DNA of 64,000 nucleotides from Apoda limacodes (GCA_946406115.1 OX291557.1:1086501-1150500), one strand, 5' to 3'; shown: positions 11,155-23,984, numbered from the stretch's first letter. The notes: generated by a model from the sequence alone, not told the origin. Translations and numbers: made by a program.

Positions 11155-12538
11155 TGTCAAACTCTACAACCAAAGAACAAAACAGAGTGTTCAGTAGAAA
11201 AAAAAATGACCTTAAAACGAATTGTAAAAAAAAAAGATTCTAAAAACCGAACAAAAAATAAGAATCGGCATAACAGGTTTACAGAATAGAGGATACTCCC
11301 ATTTTTCATGCTATAGGTACTTGAATATCGCATTCAAAAAAAACCAGAAGTAAGACAAACACTCAAAAGAAATACACCGCCATCATCGGACGAGAAAAGT
11401 ATTTCTGACGTTCCTGTAATAAATGAGGAAAAAAGAATTGAAGCGAGAAGAAGGAGTATTGCTCAACGGAAGAAAAAAAAACCGGCCAAGTACGAGTTGG
11501 ACTCGCGCACAGAGGGTTCCGTACCTACCACCATTCATATAATCTACAAACACAAGCAAAAATATTTTTATATTTGAGTTGATTGATTGAAAAGTAAATT
11601 GCGGTTTACGATTTATGACGAATTAAAAAAACTACTTACTAGATCTTGTTCAAACCAATTTTCGGTGGAAAGAACCAAGGTTCGGGGCACACATTTTACC
11701 ACTTTGGAAGTGTCTCTCACGCAAACTATTCAGTTTAGAAAAAAATTATTTTTGAAACCTCAATATCATTTGTAAAGATACCCCACCCCACACGTATGGT
11801 TTTGACGAAATAAAAAAAATTTTAAGCTTCAGTTCTAAGTATGGGGAACCCCAAAAATTTAATGTTTTTTTTTTCTATTTTTGTGTGAAAATCTTAATGC
11901 GGTTCACAGAATACATCTACATACCAAGTTTCAACAGTATAGCTCTTATAGTTTTGGAAAAAAGACGCTGTGACATACGTCCGGACAGACAGACAGTCCC
12001 CTAAAATAGAACCTAGAAACCTAAAAATGGAATAATAAAGAGGAAAAATTTAGTCATTGATGATTTAAGGAAAAAACTTGCAATAGAACAACAAAGAAAC
12101 AGAAGACTGAAACGTAGGATGATAAAAGTAAAGAAAGCACTCACACCAAAAAGTAAAATTGAAGAAATGGCAAAACACCCTCATCAGAAAACAGAATTGG
12201 TAAGAAAAGCATTGAAAGATTATTCTGGCGCAAATTTTAGAAAAAAAAATTGAAACACCAGAAAAAAGCCTGCTTAGAAACGATTTTGTCCAGTCCATAA
12301 ATTTAAGATATGGAGATTTGGAAAGAAACCTATTACAAACAAAAAGATGGGATTTAATCGTACAAAATATAAAGCTAAGTGCAACAGAAAGAGACTTGAA
12401 GAAATTATTCACAGGATTTATGAAGATGACAACAATAGTCGTTGTGCGGCAGGAAAAAAAGAATGCATTACTCTCAGAAAAATAAAAAAACAAAGAAGAT
12501 ATTTACTATATTTCCTACCTCAATATAATTTTGTTTAA
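11155..12538 (+). pseudogene. Pseudogene of a multicopy insect protein of unknown role
   Basis: Two coding remnants flank an inserted repeat. The left one reads PPSSDEKSISDVPVINEEKR and then RIEARRRSIAQRKKKK before 11481. The right one, from about 12050, reads DLRKKLAIEQQRNRRLKRR, then KALTPKSKIEEMAKHP, and later EEIIHRIYEDDNNSRCAAGKK followed by ECITLRKIKKQRRYL. The EDDxNSRxxxGKK and KKQ(K/R)RYL motifs are ones I associate with an abundant uncharacterised insect protein family that behaves like transposon cargo; this is recognition from memory. Frameshifts near 12240-12340 and the inserted repeat make it a pseudogene. The C-terminal domain seen in longer relatives is absent. Confidence 0.55.
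11481..12028 (+). repeat. CCGGCCAAG...GGTTCCGTACC interspersed repeat
   Basis: It begins ACCGGCCAAGTACGAGTTGG, continues with CTCGCGCACAGAGGGTTCCG, and ends with GACAGACAGACAG and CCTAAAAA. These are the hallmarks of a very abundant lepidopteran non-autonomous repeat, also seen at 25685-26036, 42210-42560 and 57310-57925. It sits inside the coding remnant at 11155-12538. No target duplication is evident. Confidence 0.7.
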
Positions 12539-12756
12539 TTTTGCAATAAAAATGTGATTAAACGTAACAACCGTATTTGGCGTCAGTCCCTAGTACACTA
12601 ATTTATAAAAAACGTAAATTTCTCCTAAAATACTGAGAAAAATGACTGACCCTTTTAGATACAACAAAGTAGATGTTATTCCCACATTATGGAATAAAAA
12701 ATTAACTGTTATCATCTAAAAATATCTCCGTTCAAAAAAAGCTCAAGAGTTAACCA

Positions 12757-12867
12757 AATTTTGTGGAACTACCCATATACCTATAATACCTATAATTTTG
12801 TGGAACTACCCATATACCTATAATACCTATAATTTTGTGGAACTACCCATATACCTATAATACCTAT
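12757..12867 (+). repeat. Tandem repeat, 37 bp x 3
   Basis: Three near-identical 37-base units beginning AATTTTGTGGAACTACCCAT start at 12757, 12794 and 12831. Confidence 0.95.
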
Positions 12868-14159
12868 AATTGCTGCTGGAAATCAAGTCTGTCCACCTAT
12901 CAAAGAAACTCGGAGAGCAAACATTTATCTACTGTTCGTATATAGGTACTATTTGTTTGCCGTCTGCTAACTATGATTTGGTGTAATTAAATAAGTTATA
13001 TTATATCGCATCACAAAGACACCGCAAGTCACCTCGTTATAATTTTATTGCATATCGTGTATATGTACTAGGTACCTAGAAATTTAATGTTAATAAATTT
13101 AATCGTTTAGCAGGAAAGAAGGTGAAAATGTAAATGGTCCAATAAATAAAAACATTGTACCTAATAATCAACCATATAATATAAATTGAATTCTTTCAGC
13201 AATGCTGGCTTATTTGGAATCACATTATAAATAACTATCTGGCCCGGCAGACGCTATTCCGCCCTTTAGGCATTTTTTCCTTTCGTCATTACGTAGATTA
13301 CCTTATGTAACTGCATCCTACAGCGTGGCCAGTAGTACAAATATGGATTTATTAAACCCCATGTTAAATCGGACAAGTGTCCCCTCCTTGCAAAAAACAC
13401 AAACAGACAGAGACACGTTAGGCCCTACAATATGTAATAATATAGATACTCAAAATATTTATACCTTCAAATACCTACCTATACTTCTATTAATAGGGTA
13501 AGTACCCAATGCATTCTCAGCAGCTGACAGTTGTAATCTGTGATTATTACCTTTTCTATCAAAGCCTGGTAAAATAAGAAGAGTTGTTACGTTAAGCGCG
13601 GGATCACACTCGAAATACCAGGGCTATAAGGACTTTAACTGAAAGTAGTAGGTTCGAGTAAAAAAAAAAAAAACTGAGTGAGAAAAAATACTTTTAAGTC
13701 CTTCAAAGAGTGGTTTTTAGCCCAGGTATCTTCCGATACTCGTTCTTATAATGTCTTGTTTTGATTTTCGCCAGTACGAACAATGCCTACTTAGACAAAG
13801 AAACTGTATTATTACTAGGTACTAATCTGTGACGATATACAAAGTCAATGTTATTTTCTTTTACCCAAATAAGGCTTCCACAAACACCTCTAAATCGTCA
13901 AAGCTACGAAACACTATATTTTGGAATGAATGAGTGGCTATACAGTATGTACGTATGCTTTGTAGGGGTTTAGTGAATTACAGCTGCATAATCCAATCTA
14001 GAAAAACGTGCGGTCACATTTTATACTTAGAAACGATAATTATACCTATTCAATTATTTAAAAGAAAGATTTATACCTATACCTAGTTAAAAATGTTATC
14101 TCCGCAGGTACATACGTTTAGTCAAATCAATAGCACAAAGTACTTACCTATATTATATA
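12868..14159. other. Spacer with repeat-like fragments
   Basis: No gene was seen. The part around 13240-13410 (CCCGGCAGACGCTATTCCGC, then CAAACAGACAGAGACACG) has the look of an interspersed-repeat tail. Confidence 0.35.
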
Positions 14160-14860
14160 ATAGCGGTCCCCGCGAACGTTGTTTCGCTAAGTTCCTTTCT
14201 GACCCCGCAAACGCTGTTTCTGCAGGCGCGCCACTGCGATGTTATTTTAAAACTGCGACATCTCCCATGATATTCGTTGAAATCGAATGATGTAAAGAGC
14301 AATTTCGTTTTAAATTAAATACTTGTGAAGAATAACGTACTTATTTGGATAAGGATCAATATCATGTTTATAAAAAACACCTTCGCAAACAATGCACTAT
14401 TCTAGAACAAATCTGGTTAGCATAAAAAAGGTTATAGTGAGCCAACCCTAAAAGATGGACATATACTGTCGCGGACCCTTTAAAGGGGCACAACTCTGTC
14501 ATACATGATTTCCGCGAAACTTCAACCGTTCACGCAACGGAAGCTCTCAAAAAAAAACCCCGATTTTGAAACACTGTCATTGGTGCTCAGTTCCTACTGG
14601 TCCCAGCGCAATCTTATACAGCCCATAGCCTTCCTCGACAAATGTGCTATCCAACACTGAAAAATTTTTCAAATCGGACCAGCAGTTCCTGAGACCAGCG
14701 CGTTCAAACAAACAAACTCTTCAGCTTTATATATTAAATATATATAAATGGGCTATCTAACACTGAAAGATTCTTTTCAAATCGGACCATTCGTTCCTGA
14801 GATCAGCGCGTTCAAACAAACAAACTCTTCAGCTTTATATATTAGTATTGATTATTCAAA
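14160..14860 (+). repeat. LINE/SINE-type 3' tail with an internal duplication
   Basis: The sequence GTCCCCGCGAACGTTG..., then AAATCGGACC, GTTCCTGAGA(C/T)CAGCGCG and TTCAAACAAACAAACTCTTC ending in ATTAGTAT, is typical of a widespread arthropod retroposon tail. The last ~110 bases occur twice, at about 14640-14745 and 14752-14850. Confidence 0.55.
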
Positions 14861-15589
14861 CATAAGCGATTAGTTTGTTTTCAATCTACATAAGGACATG
14901 AGGTTTTTTTTATTATTCAATTGCAATAGATCGTGGTTTGCATTGTATTTTCTTGTATGATATATGATGAAATCAGGCGTTTTGTAACTTTATATACACC
15001 AAAAAACTGATGCTAACAAGGAAAAACGTGATATACCCCTAAAATCGGTGTATCGCTGTCTACTATCAACACAATATTATCCGTATTTATTACGTGTGCA
15101 AACCGAATTCACCACCCGTCCCCGTTTGCGCCGGCCGCTAGGGCGCCAAGGGTCGCAGCCACTGTAAAATGTCCGCATCTGTTAGCCATTACCACCAATA
15201 TAGCCATTACCACCAATATTTTTACCTGGGTTGTAGGCGTCTCTAGTGACATGCCATGTTTAAAGCTTTCATAAATAACAAATTAACACTTTATGCTCAG
15301 TCGTTTAAATATTTAATATATACGGAAAACTAAGACACCTACTACTTATATGTATGTATATCATATTTCTTAAAACTGTACTCTCGTCATGCGGATTTTA
15401 TTAGTTTTGTCAGATTATCGCCAGCCAATTTTAATTTTAAAATTAATAAGAAATTATATGAAAGAGATGAAATTTCAAAAGGCTTTTATATGATTATGCT
15501 ATTTTTGTTACGATATTTTCGCTCTACATATTTTAATTCACTTATCCTTATGTATCCTTGGATACAAAATGAGTTGTGCCCTGGGTTAT
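14861..15589. other. AT-rich spacer
   Basis: A direct repeat of ATAGCCATTACCACCAATAT occurs at about 15183-15222. Nothing else was recognised. Confidence 0.4.
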
Positions 15590-16052
15590 ATAATCGTACC
15601 TATAGTCGATCTGTGAGATATGTTCCTCATACAAAGGTAGGTATTAGTATGCGTACTTGCTAGGAAAGTCAAAAGTGTATCTCACTTTATATACCTATTA
15701 TATACTCGTGCCTACAGTCGATCTGTGAGATATGTTCCTCAAACAAAGGTAGGTATTAGTATGCTTACTTGCTAGGAGAGTCTAAAAGTGTACCTCACTT
15801 TATATACATGTTATATAATCGTACCTATAGTCGATCTGTGAGATATATTCCGCATACAAAGGTAGGTATTCGTATGCGTACTTGCTAGGAGAGTCTAAAA
15901 GTGTACCTTACTTTATATACCTATTATATAATCGTACCTATAGTCGATCTGTGAGATATATTCCTCATAAAAAGGTCGGTATTCGTACTTGCTAGGAGAG
16001 TCTAAAAGTGTACCTCACTTTATATACCTATTATATAATCGTACTTATAGTA
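15590..16052 (+). repeat. Tandem repeat, 112-113 bp x about 4
   Basis: The motif TCGATCTGTGAGATAT occurs at 15606, 15718, 15831 and 15944, each followed by AAAGGTAGGTATT, TTGCTAGGAGAGTC and ACTTTATATACCTATTATAT. Units differ at a few bases, and the last is shortened by loss of a few bases near 15980. Confidence 0.95.
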
Positions 16053-18794
16053 AGATATGGATAATTAACCATATTATATTTATTCTACACTCTGTTATCC
16101 TAAATCAGGGGCTGAATACTTTGAAATACGATAACAAAACCTATTTGCTAGCTAAAACAAGCTTTGCTTTATCTTTATCTTAGAAAGTTTCTCAGTAATA
16201 GTTAAGAATAAGTAAGACGTTTATTGCCGACAGCTTGCAAGCAAACCTCAAACAATAAGCGTAACGGTCAGATATTTTATATTACTTGGGAACTGAAGAA
16301 TGGATAATATATTTTTTTGTTTTTCTTGCTCACAAATCATAAAATGTATAATTTTACTGCGGCGATTTATTTGATAAGCTTGGTATTTGTTAGCAAATAA
16401 GTGTTGCTAGTTACTAACATTATGGAAGTCTATAAGTTACCCATCCCTACGTTAGGGCTTCGTGAATTGAACCTGTACCTAAAGAATTTCTTTAAAGCCT
16501 TATACACTTATACATTACCTTTTAAATACATTTGCACAAATGCATTTAGGTATTTATAGGTGCCTTCTGTACCTATTGATCGTATTTATTGGTTTTTAAA
16601 TATCCCAAAAAGAAAGTAAATACATGCCGATTACATGTTTTATCGATTTTAATGTATAAGTCATATAGTTACCAGCTTAAGCAACATAGTTCCATTTAAT
16701 AATATCCTAGGCAATTGTCATATATTTTAATGCAATGTGATAAAACTTAACGTTAGAATGACTCAATTTTAAAATTTTTAGCTTGAAGTTGCAAATAGGT
16801 AATCTATAAATTTCTTTCACAGACGTTTTCATATGCTGAATTGTTATAGACTTCGTCATCATAATTTAATTTCCTCAATACAAAACTATCTATAATTTTG
16901 GAGTTTCGGAAATAGCTTGCCACATACGTGGCATACAATATACTTCTCGGTGTGCGAGCGTTGCATATACATAAATACCTATGGAATGCGCAAGGCACTA
17001 CACACGATACTTATGCGAATGGAAACCAAACATTTAGCCATCCATGGCCGTCCCAGCCTGGGGGTGCAAGGGATAACATTATGATTTACGACAAATGTAT
17101 TACAAAAATAATAAAAAAACTGTCTCAAATGCAAAAGTTTGTGAGCAGTTGCCGAGCCTTCGAGTCAAAAAAACGAAATAATAATTTTTTTTTTACAGAT
17201 TGAAATTGAAAATCCCTCCTGTAAAGGCAAAAGCGCAAAACCACATTATAGGGTTCCGTTTACCGCCAAATGAATTTATAATGTCCGGTTCAGTTGATCC
17301 TTTTCAGTATCTTCAAGAACTCAACGTTTTTGACCGACGAGTACAAGATTAATATCCTTAATTAGGTAATTAGGTAACGGTCGAACAATTTTTTTTTCAG
17401 TTGTACAACAAAGAAAAAAAAACACAAAAAGTAGGTAATAAAAAGTTTTCTAACGCGAGAGCTCGACATCTAATTAAACATTATTGCCTATATTATGTAG
17501 ACAAGCAATTGTCCTAAATGAATGGTTGAGCGCATTTCGATTTAACGCTTAGATTTTTAAACTCGTTAAGAACGACAAAATATGCAAGTTTTTGCTGCCG
17601 CATTACAAATCGGGATTTGCTCAAGTAAACCTTATTGATATATAAATATGGCGGTGTTAAATTCAAGTAACACGGCTATTGCTGCGAGGTAGCCTTAATA
17701 TTTTGACAATTAGTGGCCATTATTTTTATAAATACTTCTTGCTGTATTGCAGCTTGTAACAGAATTAAAGCTCGTTTCTAATGAAACATAAAGATACTTG
17801 CATTGTTTTTCTTACATCATCCTCACAATAGGTACCTGCGCAGCAAACGTCCCTGCTCTAGCCTAGTGATTAGGATTCAGCAAAAGGTTTACACATCTGT
17901 TGGACATTTACAACCGGGCGCGGAACGTTAACATTCTTGTAGGTACCTAAGTATTATGATTTTGCAGTTGTTGTACGCATCGCGAGCCAAATAACATCCT
18001 AATGCTTGACAACATAAAAAAGTTAAATGAATATTTATTTGAAGTTGCTTTTGGTCCAATGTTTGTTTTGTCCTACGTGCTACTATGGAAAAAGAAAAAA
18101 GAAAACCATGAAATAAGAGGAAAGGAAACGATGAATCAAGTTCATCAAAATTGGTGATAAAAGAAAGGGAAGATATATTATCAAAATTGACATTGAAGCC
18201 GGCGAAAGCGATAGAGATCGAGCTGCAAGTGCCCAATATGCAGTGATGGACCCGTACGACGAAATATTAGATAATACAGAAAAAAATATTCAAAAAATTT
18301 CTAAAAAAAATTGCAATACTCAATCTTAATTCGTATCTTTTAATAAAATAAATTATATAAGATATTTTTGTTATTTTTCTAATTGTTATTCCTCTTTACG
18401 TTTTAATATAGAAATTTTATTTGAATTTAATTTGAAACCAATAACTAGTTGAATTTATAAAGTATACCCCTAAGGCAATAGTTTTGGAGTAACAAAGCGG
18501 GACTTAATTAAATCTTATGATTTACTCTCAAATTTAGGAGTAAAAAAAAACTGTTATTTGCACTTTTCCTTTTTAAAAAAGACTGTCACGTAAACAAAAC
18601 CAACATATCCATAAATTAAATAATGTCTTGTCCAATTTGACTTGTAAAAATGATAATTTTTATTTGTTTGACATAAATAAGTTTATATCTAGTTTTATAT
18701 TGACTAAAGGTACATTGTATCTATCTAAGTATTGTAAGCAACGACTGGCTACTTTGTTAGCATATAATATTTTTAACTTCTTCGTCCTGCCCTT
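16053..18794. other. Mostly featureless spacer
   Basis: No gene could be supported. Around 18070-18240 the plus strand has an A-rich, lysine/glutamate-rich coding-like scrap (KEREDILSKLTLKPAKAIEI) that is broken on both sides. I could not assign it. Confidence 0.35.
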
Positions 18795-19616
18795 TTCCCA
18801 TTATTTGGGGTTAGGTCTCCTCACTCTTCTGCGCCAGGCTAACTTGTCCTGGGTTGTCTTTTCAGGCAAATGGGCTTCCTTGAGGTCTCTTTGTATTTTT
18901 GACCACCAGGTTAGGGGCGGGCGGCCTCTACCTTTCCTATGTTCTGGCAAATCTAGTGCAAGCTGTACCACATGGTCCTCATTTCTTCTTTTAACATGTG
19001 CATACCATCTGAGACGGTTTTCGGTGAGTTTTTGGGTAATTGGTGCGACTTTAAAACTGCCTCTTATATATTCGTTGCGTACTTTATCGAGTCGAGTCAC
19101 GCCTCCCGCCCATCTCAACATCTTCATCTCGTTGACATGTATCTTTTGCTCGTGAGTCCTTTTCACTGTCCAGCATTCGGATCCGTACAATAGCGCCGGG
19201 CGAACCGCAGTCTTATATACTTTGCTTTAAACTTTTACGGGCATACGAGGGTCACACAGTACTCCTGTAAGCGTTCTCCATTTTTGCCACGCTACATTTA
19301 CGCGGTGAGTGACGTCATCATTCACGTTTGCGTCTGGTGTTAGCATAGAGCCTAGATATTTGAACTTCGTCACTGTCGGAATGGGTGTTGTACCGATGTG
19401 TATAGTTTCATCCTTTGTGTTTCCACTGAAGGGGCATTTCAAATATTTTGCTCCTACTTACACGTAGTCCGTACTTCTCCAGAAACTGTGTCCACATATT
19501 GAGGAGTTCCTGCAGGTGTTGTGCGGTATTTGTGGCTAGTACAATGTCGTCTGCATACAGCATGGTCCACGGTAATGGTGCGGGTATGTCTTTAGTGAGG
19601 TAGTCCATCTCCAGAT
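18795..19616 (-). pseudogene. RTE-type LINE reverse transcriptase, C-terminal part
   Basis: The minus strand encodes, in three segments, the end of an RTE-clade polyprotein: the catalytic MLYADDIVLATNT (near 19560), KFKYLGSMLTPDANVNDDVT, LLYGSECWTVKRTHEQKIHV, LRWAGGVTRLDKVRNE and LRWYAHVKRR. A premature stop follows CDPRMPVKV at about 19227, and a frame change separates the first two segments. The upstream (N-terminal) part is missing: similarity stops at 19616, where an A-rich LINE tail has been inserted. An RTE endonuclease fragment lies at 23985-25009 but on the opposite strand, so it belongs to another copy. Confidence 0.88.
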
Positions 19617-19720
19617 CTAAATCAAAATCAAAATCTTTTGATTCAAATAGGTTACTAAGAACACTTTCGAATCGTCAAGTAAATTAACTACAACTAGCTT
19701 TACAAACTAATTACAATACT
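19617..19720 (-). repeat. LINE 3' terminus with (TTTTGA)n tail
   Basis: On the minus strand this reads GACGATTCGAAAGTGTTCTT...GAATCAAAAGATTTTGATTT TGATTT, the same kind of end as at 25010. The tail abuts the broken RTE reverse transcriptase at 19616, marking an insertion junction. Confidence 0.6.
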
Positions 19721-20029
19721 GTTTTATTGCGTGCGTCCAATAGGTAAACTTTGTAAAATCACAAACGAAACATAAAATTATAGTGTATCAACTAATAAAT
19801 ACATGTGTTGTATTGAAATATTAAATAAATAAGATTTACAATGTAAATAGTTTGATTTAAAAAAAAAACAATTAATATTTATGTAATATTTCAATTGCCT
19901 ATTGTTTTTCAGATTGCATAGGGGGGGCACCATGTGATACGTTAAAAGTTTTCAATTATTCTGTGACGGGATTAAAAGCAACTCCCGAGAAAAATATATT
20001 TATATAACATATAATATTACATAGCAGAC
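19721..20029. other. AT-rich spacer
   Basis: No gene was seen. A run of A at 19860-19870 and a run of G at 19921-19927 are the only notable features. Confidence 0.4.
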
Positions 20030-20680
20030 GTACATATATATATAATAAGAATACAAAGAAGTTTGCAAGAACAGACCAGCCTCCACAGGCGGCACCCGTT
20101 CACAAGTATGACACATGAATCAGCCATCGCTTCGCTCAACCATATTTTAGGGAACGTAACGACCCGACACACACGCCACCACCGCAGAGACACTTTGAGA
20201 GAGCATGACACACTCAAGCAACTCCGATAAAACTTCGATTGTACTATATTCATATAACATATAATATTACACAGCAGACGTACATATACACATATATATA
20301 TATACATACATATTTTACAAAAATGCAAATAAATAAATAAATAAATCAATAGGTATTCATAACATATTAAGGATAATATAAGATACACATACATGCACAT
20401 ATTCATATATACACATACAGACAAATATTAATACATATATATAAATATACAATATATATAAAAGATAGAAAATAAAACTATACGTAAAAGAACTTATAGG
20501 TCCTATCTGATTCAATCCTCGTTCGGCCGCCCGATAGCGAACCGAACACGAGCGGGTGCTACACACAAACACACACATATACATAAATGCACACACATAT
20601 TCAAACAGACGTTGCACACCCGAAAGTGGCCCAGCCCCTACACAACAGCCCGGCAACAAATGCACATCATTTAAACTACC
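20030..20680. repeat. TA/CA microsatellite and a 135-bp segment repeated at 31975
   Basis: Long alternating ATATAC and ACACAT runs fill much of 20030-20060, 20270-20460 and 20560-20600. Between them, 20040-20175 is nearly identical to the reverse complement of 31975-32095 (GGTCGTTACGTTCCCTAAAA, GTTGAGCGAAGCGATGGCTG). The shared block is therefore a dispersed repeat, probably part of a LINE 3' region. Confidence 0.7.
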
Positions 20681-21004
20681 ATCACTTCGGAAACTAGCCT
20701 AAAGGGAGAAGAAGTGACAAGAAACTCCCGGATGTACACCTGTTACCAATCAGTCATGCAGGAACCAAGCCATCAAGTACACAATATCTATCCAAAAATG
20801 TATATACACACATACACGTACGTACTCGTGCGCCATACCCCCACACATCCAAAGCCCCACCAAAACCAGGCAACCAAAGGCGGATTGCACATGGTGCATC
20901 TCCTGGTAGCTCGCCACCAACCACTATAAAGTAAACAACAGAGAGATAACATCGTTACTTAGCTTGGTCTTTAGAGTGCTCCTTTAACTTATCAAACCTA
21001 AATT
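20681..21004. other. Unassigned spacer
   Basis: No motif was recognised. Confidence 0.4.
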
Positions 21005-21266
21005 ATTTAAGTTTGAATAGAAAACCTAACATTAATTTTGTGTGATACTAGGCCATACAATTTTGTCATTCAAATATTCATCTACATTATAATATGCTTT
21101 CTTACATAGCAGATGTAATATTTAATATAAAATTTAAACAGTTTGTCACCTAAGTTAAGAATTTCTACAGTTAACTTATAAAATTTTACACTGCTTCCCA
21201 TAAATGATTTGTTGGCTTTAGTAAGCCTAAACTTTGGCATAGCAAGTTTATTTTTATTTCTCGTAT

Positions 21267-22565
21267 TTAAGTTGTGCTTATCACTGTTCCTCGGAAATTG
21301 GGATATATTTTTACGAACATAATATTTTCATAGATATATTGACACGGTACCGTTAGAATATTTATTTCTTTAAAAACATCCCTGAGAGAGTCTCGGCTTC
21401 CTAGCTCATAAATGCTTCGTACTGCCCTTTTTTGTAATATAAATATGGTTTGAATATCAGCAGCAGAACCCCATAGCAAAATACCATATGACATGACACT
21501 TTGGAAATAAGGAAAGTAAACAAGTCTTGCTGTGGTTATGTCAGTCAATTGCCTGATTTTCCTCACCGCAAAAGCAGCAGAACTAAGTTTACCTGCTAGT
21601 ACTGTAATTGGGGACCCCACTGCAATTTTGAGTCAATAGTTATACCTAAGAAGACAGTCTTATCAACTAATTCTAATTTTTCATTGTTTAATACCAGATT
21701 TCTATTAATTTCGATTACATTAGGTAGTGAAAACTTAATGCATTTTGTTTTATTAGCATTGAGTACAAGATTATTAACAGTAAAACCAGTTTGAAATTTT
21801 TATAAGGTGTCTATTTATGTCGTTCGAATTGTCGTGTTTCCTGTTCACTTTAAACAATAATGAAAGTGTCATCTCCAATAATACTATCTCTGTAAATTTT
21901 TGCACCATAAAGGGTAAGTCATTTATATATACTAAAAACAGGAAAGGCCCTAATATTGACCCTTGTGGTACACCTAGTTTCACTAGAGATCCCTGAGATT
22001 GAGCACCATTTATAACCACTTTTTGAATTCTATTGCTTAAGTATGATTCTACAAGTTCAAGGGATTTATTTCTAACACCATAATATTTTAGTTTAGCTAA
22101 CAACGTATGATGATCGACACAATCAAACGCCTTCGATAAGTCGCAAAAAACGCCATCTACATCCTGGGAACTCTCCCATGCCGCGAGAATGTGCTTCATA
22201 AGCAAGGCTCCAGCATCAGTAGTTGAGCGTCCCCTGGTAAAACCGAATTGTCGATCAAGTAAAAGTGCCTGTATACAAAAATGTGAATGCAATTGATTTA
22301 GCAAGATTTTTTCAAATATTTTACTAAAAACAGGTAGAACAGATATTGGTCTAAAATTTGAGGGATCTTCTTTGTCACCAGATTTAAAAAGAGGTATCAA
22401 TTTACTGCATTTCATGAGGTCTGGAAATACACCATTATCAATGCATTCATTAAATATATCAGCAAGATAGGGAGCAACAACTGAAATGATTGAGCTAATT
22501 AACTTAACAGACATCCCCCACAAATCTTCAGTATTTTTACACATGTTTAAACATTCCACATCCAT
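21267..22565 (-). pseudogene. LINE-B reverse transcriptase, catalytic motif region broken
   Basis: Recognisable motifs in order are LIPLFKSGDKEDPSNFRPIS, DRQFGFTRGRSTTDA, DVDGVFCDLSKAFDCVDH and GVPQGSILGPFLFLVYINDL. Where a YADD box should follow, the open frame reads KFTEIVLLEMTLSLLFK, and a shifted frame gives GDD, so an indel destroys the catalytic region near 21880. The C-terminal segment at 21620-21267 (SAAFAVRKIRQLTDI, VMSYGILLWGSAADI, QKRAVRSIYEL) is the usual thumb/connection region of jockey-like LINEs. Confidence 0.88.
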
Positions 22566-23720
22566 TGGGGATCCACATGTTTAAATTTAAAGTTACCATT
22601 ACACTCAGTAACACTGTCCTTTAGAATAGATTCAGCAGCTTGGCAAGATGAAGTTAAGGTTTCAGTTATTTTTGATGGTATTTCACCAAAGAAATTTTCA
22701 AATATTTGGGCAACTTTTTCGTCATTATCAATTAAACCAGAGTCTGTTTTGATATTAAAGTTCTGTTCACGAGCCTTTGATCTACCAGTTTCATTATTGA
22801 TCACATTCCAAACAGTTTTAATCACATTATCAGATGATTTAATTTTGCTGCTTATGTGATTCGACTTTGCAACATGACAGACTGATTTAAAAAATTTTGA
22901 ATACTTTTTGACATGTTTATTAAGGCTTGGATTGCGCATAAGCGATTTTAGTGAATATAATCTGCTTATTTTAATTCGTTTTGTAGCCCAATCGTTAAAT
23001 TTAGGCCTGTGACTGCATCTAATTGTTTTAGTTTTAAAAATGTTATTGAAAGTTTTATTAACTGACTGAAAAAAGTTTTTATATAAATAGATAACATCTA
23101 TTTTGGGCTCAAGCATGGGCAAGATAGTTTTTAATTTTTCTACAAAACTATCTATCCGAGGAACAGTGATTGGCCTACATATAATTTCTATGTCTACTTC
23201 GGAACAAGTTATGGCAAAGCTAGCACTTTGACCACAATGATCCATCAATGATGATAATGGTTTTTTTCTAAATATTCACATTTACAGAATATGTTATCTA
23301 AACATGTTGCAGTTGTTTCAGTTATTCTTGTAGGCTCTAGAAAGAGATTTTCCAAGTTAAATGACTTAAATAGACTAATTAAGCGAGTGCTTAATGAGGA
23401 GTTTGTAAGTAAATCTACGTTAAAATTACTACATATTATAACCTTTTTTTTGCTTTTAGTGCTAGTCACTTTAGAACATTCTCCATTACTTTTTCAAACT
23501 TAGAGTAATTAGTGGAAGGTGGCCTATAGGCACAGACAATTATATATTTTTCAAGTTCCACACTAGACAATTCAATAAATTTTTCAACTGAAAGTGTAAC
23601 CACATCTCTACGGTCTTTTACTTTGAATTTACTATTTACTAGAATTAATGAACCTTCTCGAATATGGTTTTGTCTGTTGAAACAACTTGAAACTTGAACA
23701 TTTTTAATATTTAACAACAT
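22547..23720 (-). pseudogene. LINE-B endonuclease C-terminal half and linker
   Basis: The segment at 23720-23466 carries the IIVCAYRPPSTNYSKFE motif. The next (23469-23245) carries IICSNFNVDLL (where GDFN is usual) and EPTRITETTATCLDNIF, and the third starts MMDHCGQSASF, which matches the SDH(x) end of AP-type endonucleases. The remainder (22547-23100) is the basic linker before the reverse transcriptase. The frames are shifted between segments. The N-terminal part of the endonuclease with the catalytic glutamate is missing or too diverged. Confidence 0.82.
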
Positions 23721-23984
23721 CTCATGTGATTTTAACCAGTGTTCTGTTATACATAAGGTGTCTATATTGAATAATTCAACTCATAATTCTTTGCAAAGGA
23801 AGCCTTGAATATTTTGATGAAATAATTTAAGTACATTATGCTTCCTCTTTGTCACTGAAGTTAGTTTAAAGCATTAAGAGCTACCTCACTATTAGTAACA
23901 CTACTAACGGTATCAGTGTTGTCCAAGTAGATATCTACAGAAGAGTTAAAAAATCCTTGTTCTTGGTTTCAAACGGGAACATTA

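Larger units (their letters stand above)
21005..23850 (-). mobile_element. Jockey/CR1-like LINE ('LINE-B'), degenerate
   Basis: Reading right to left, the endonuclease C-terminal half (from 23720), linker, reverse transcriptase (22565-21774) and C-terminal domain (21620 to about 21070) are in the expected order, with several frame breaks. The sequence differs from LINE-A. Its C-terminal domain resembles the fragment at 25281-25583, so at least two copies of this group are present. Confidence 0.8.

Noticed and set aside
12065..12493. Phe-rich 142-codon open frame on the minus strand
   Set aside because: It is antisense to a Lys-rich coding remnant on the plus strand that has recognisable family motifs.
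20017..20665. Tyr/Ile/Cys-rich open frames on the minus strand
   Set aside because: They are translations of TA/CA microsatellites.
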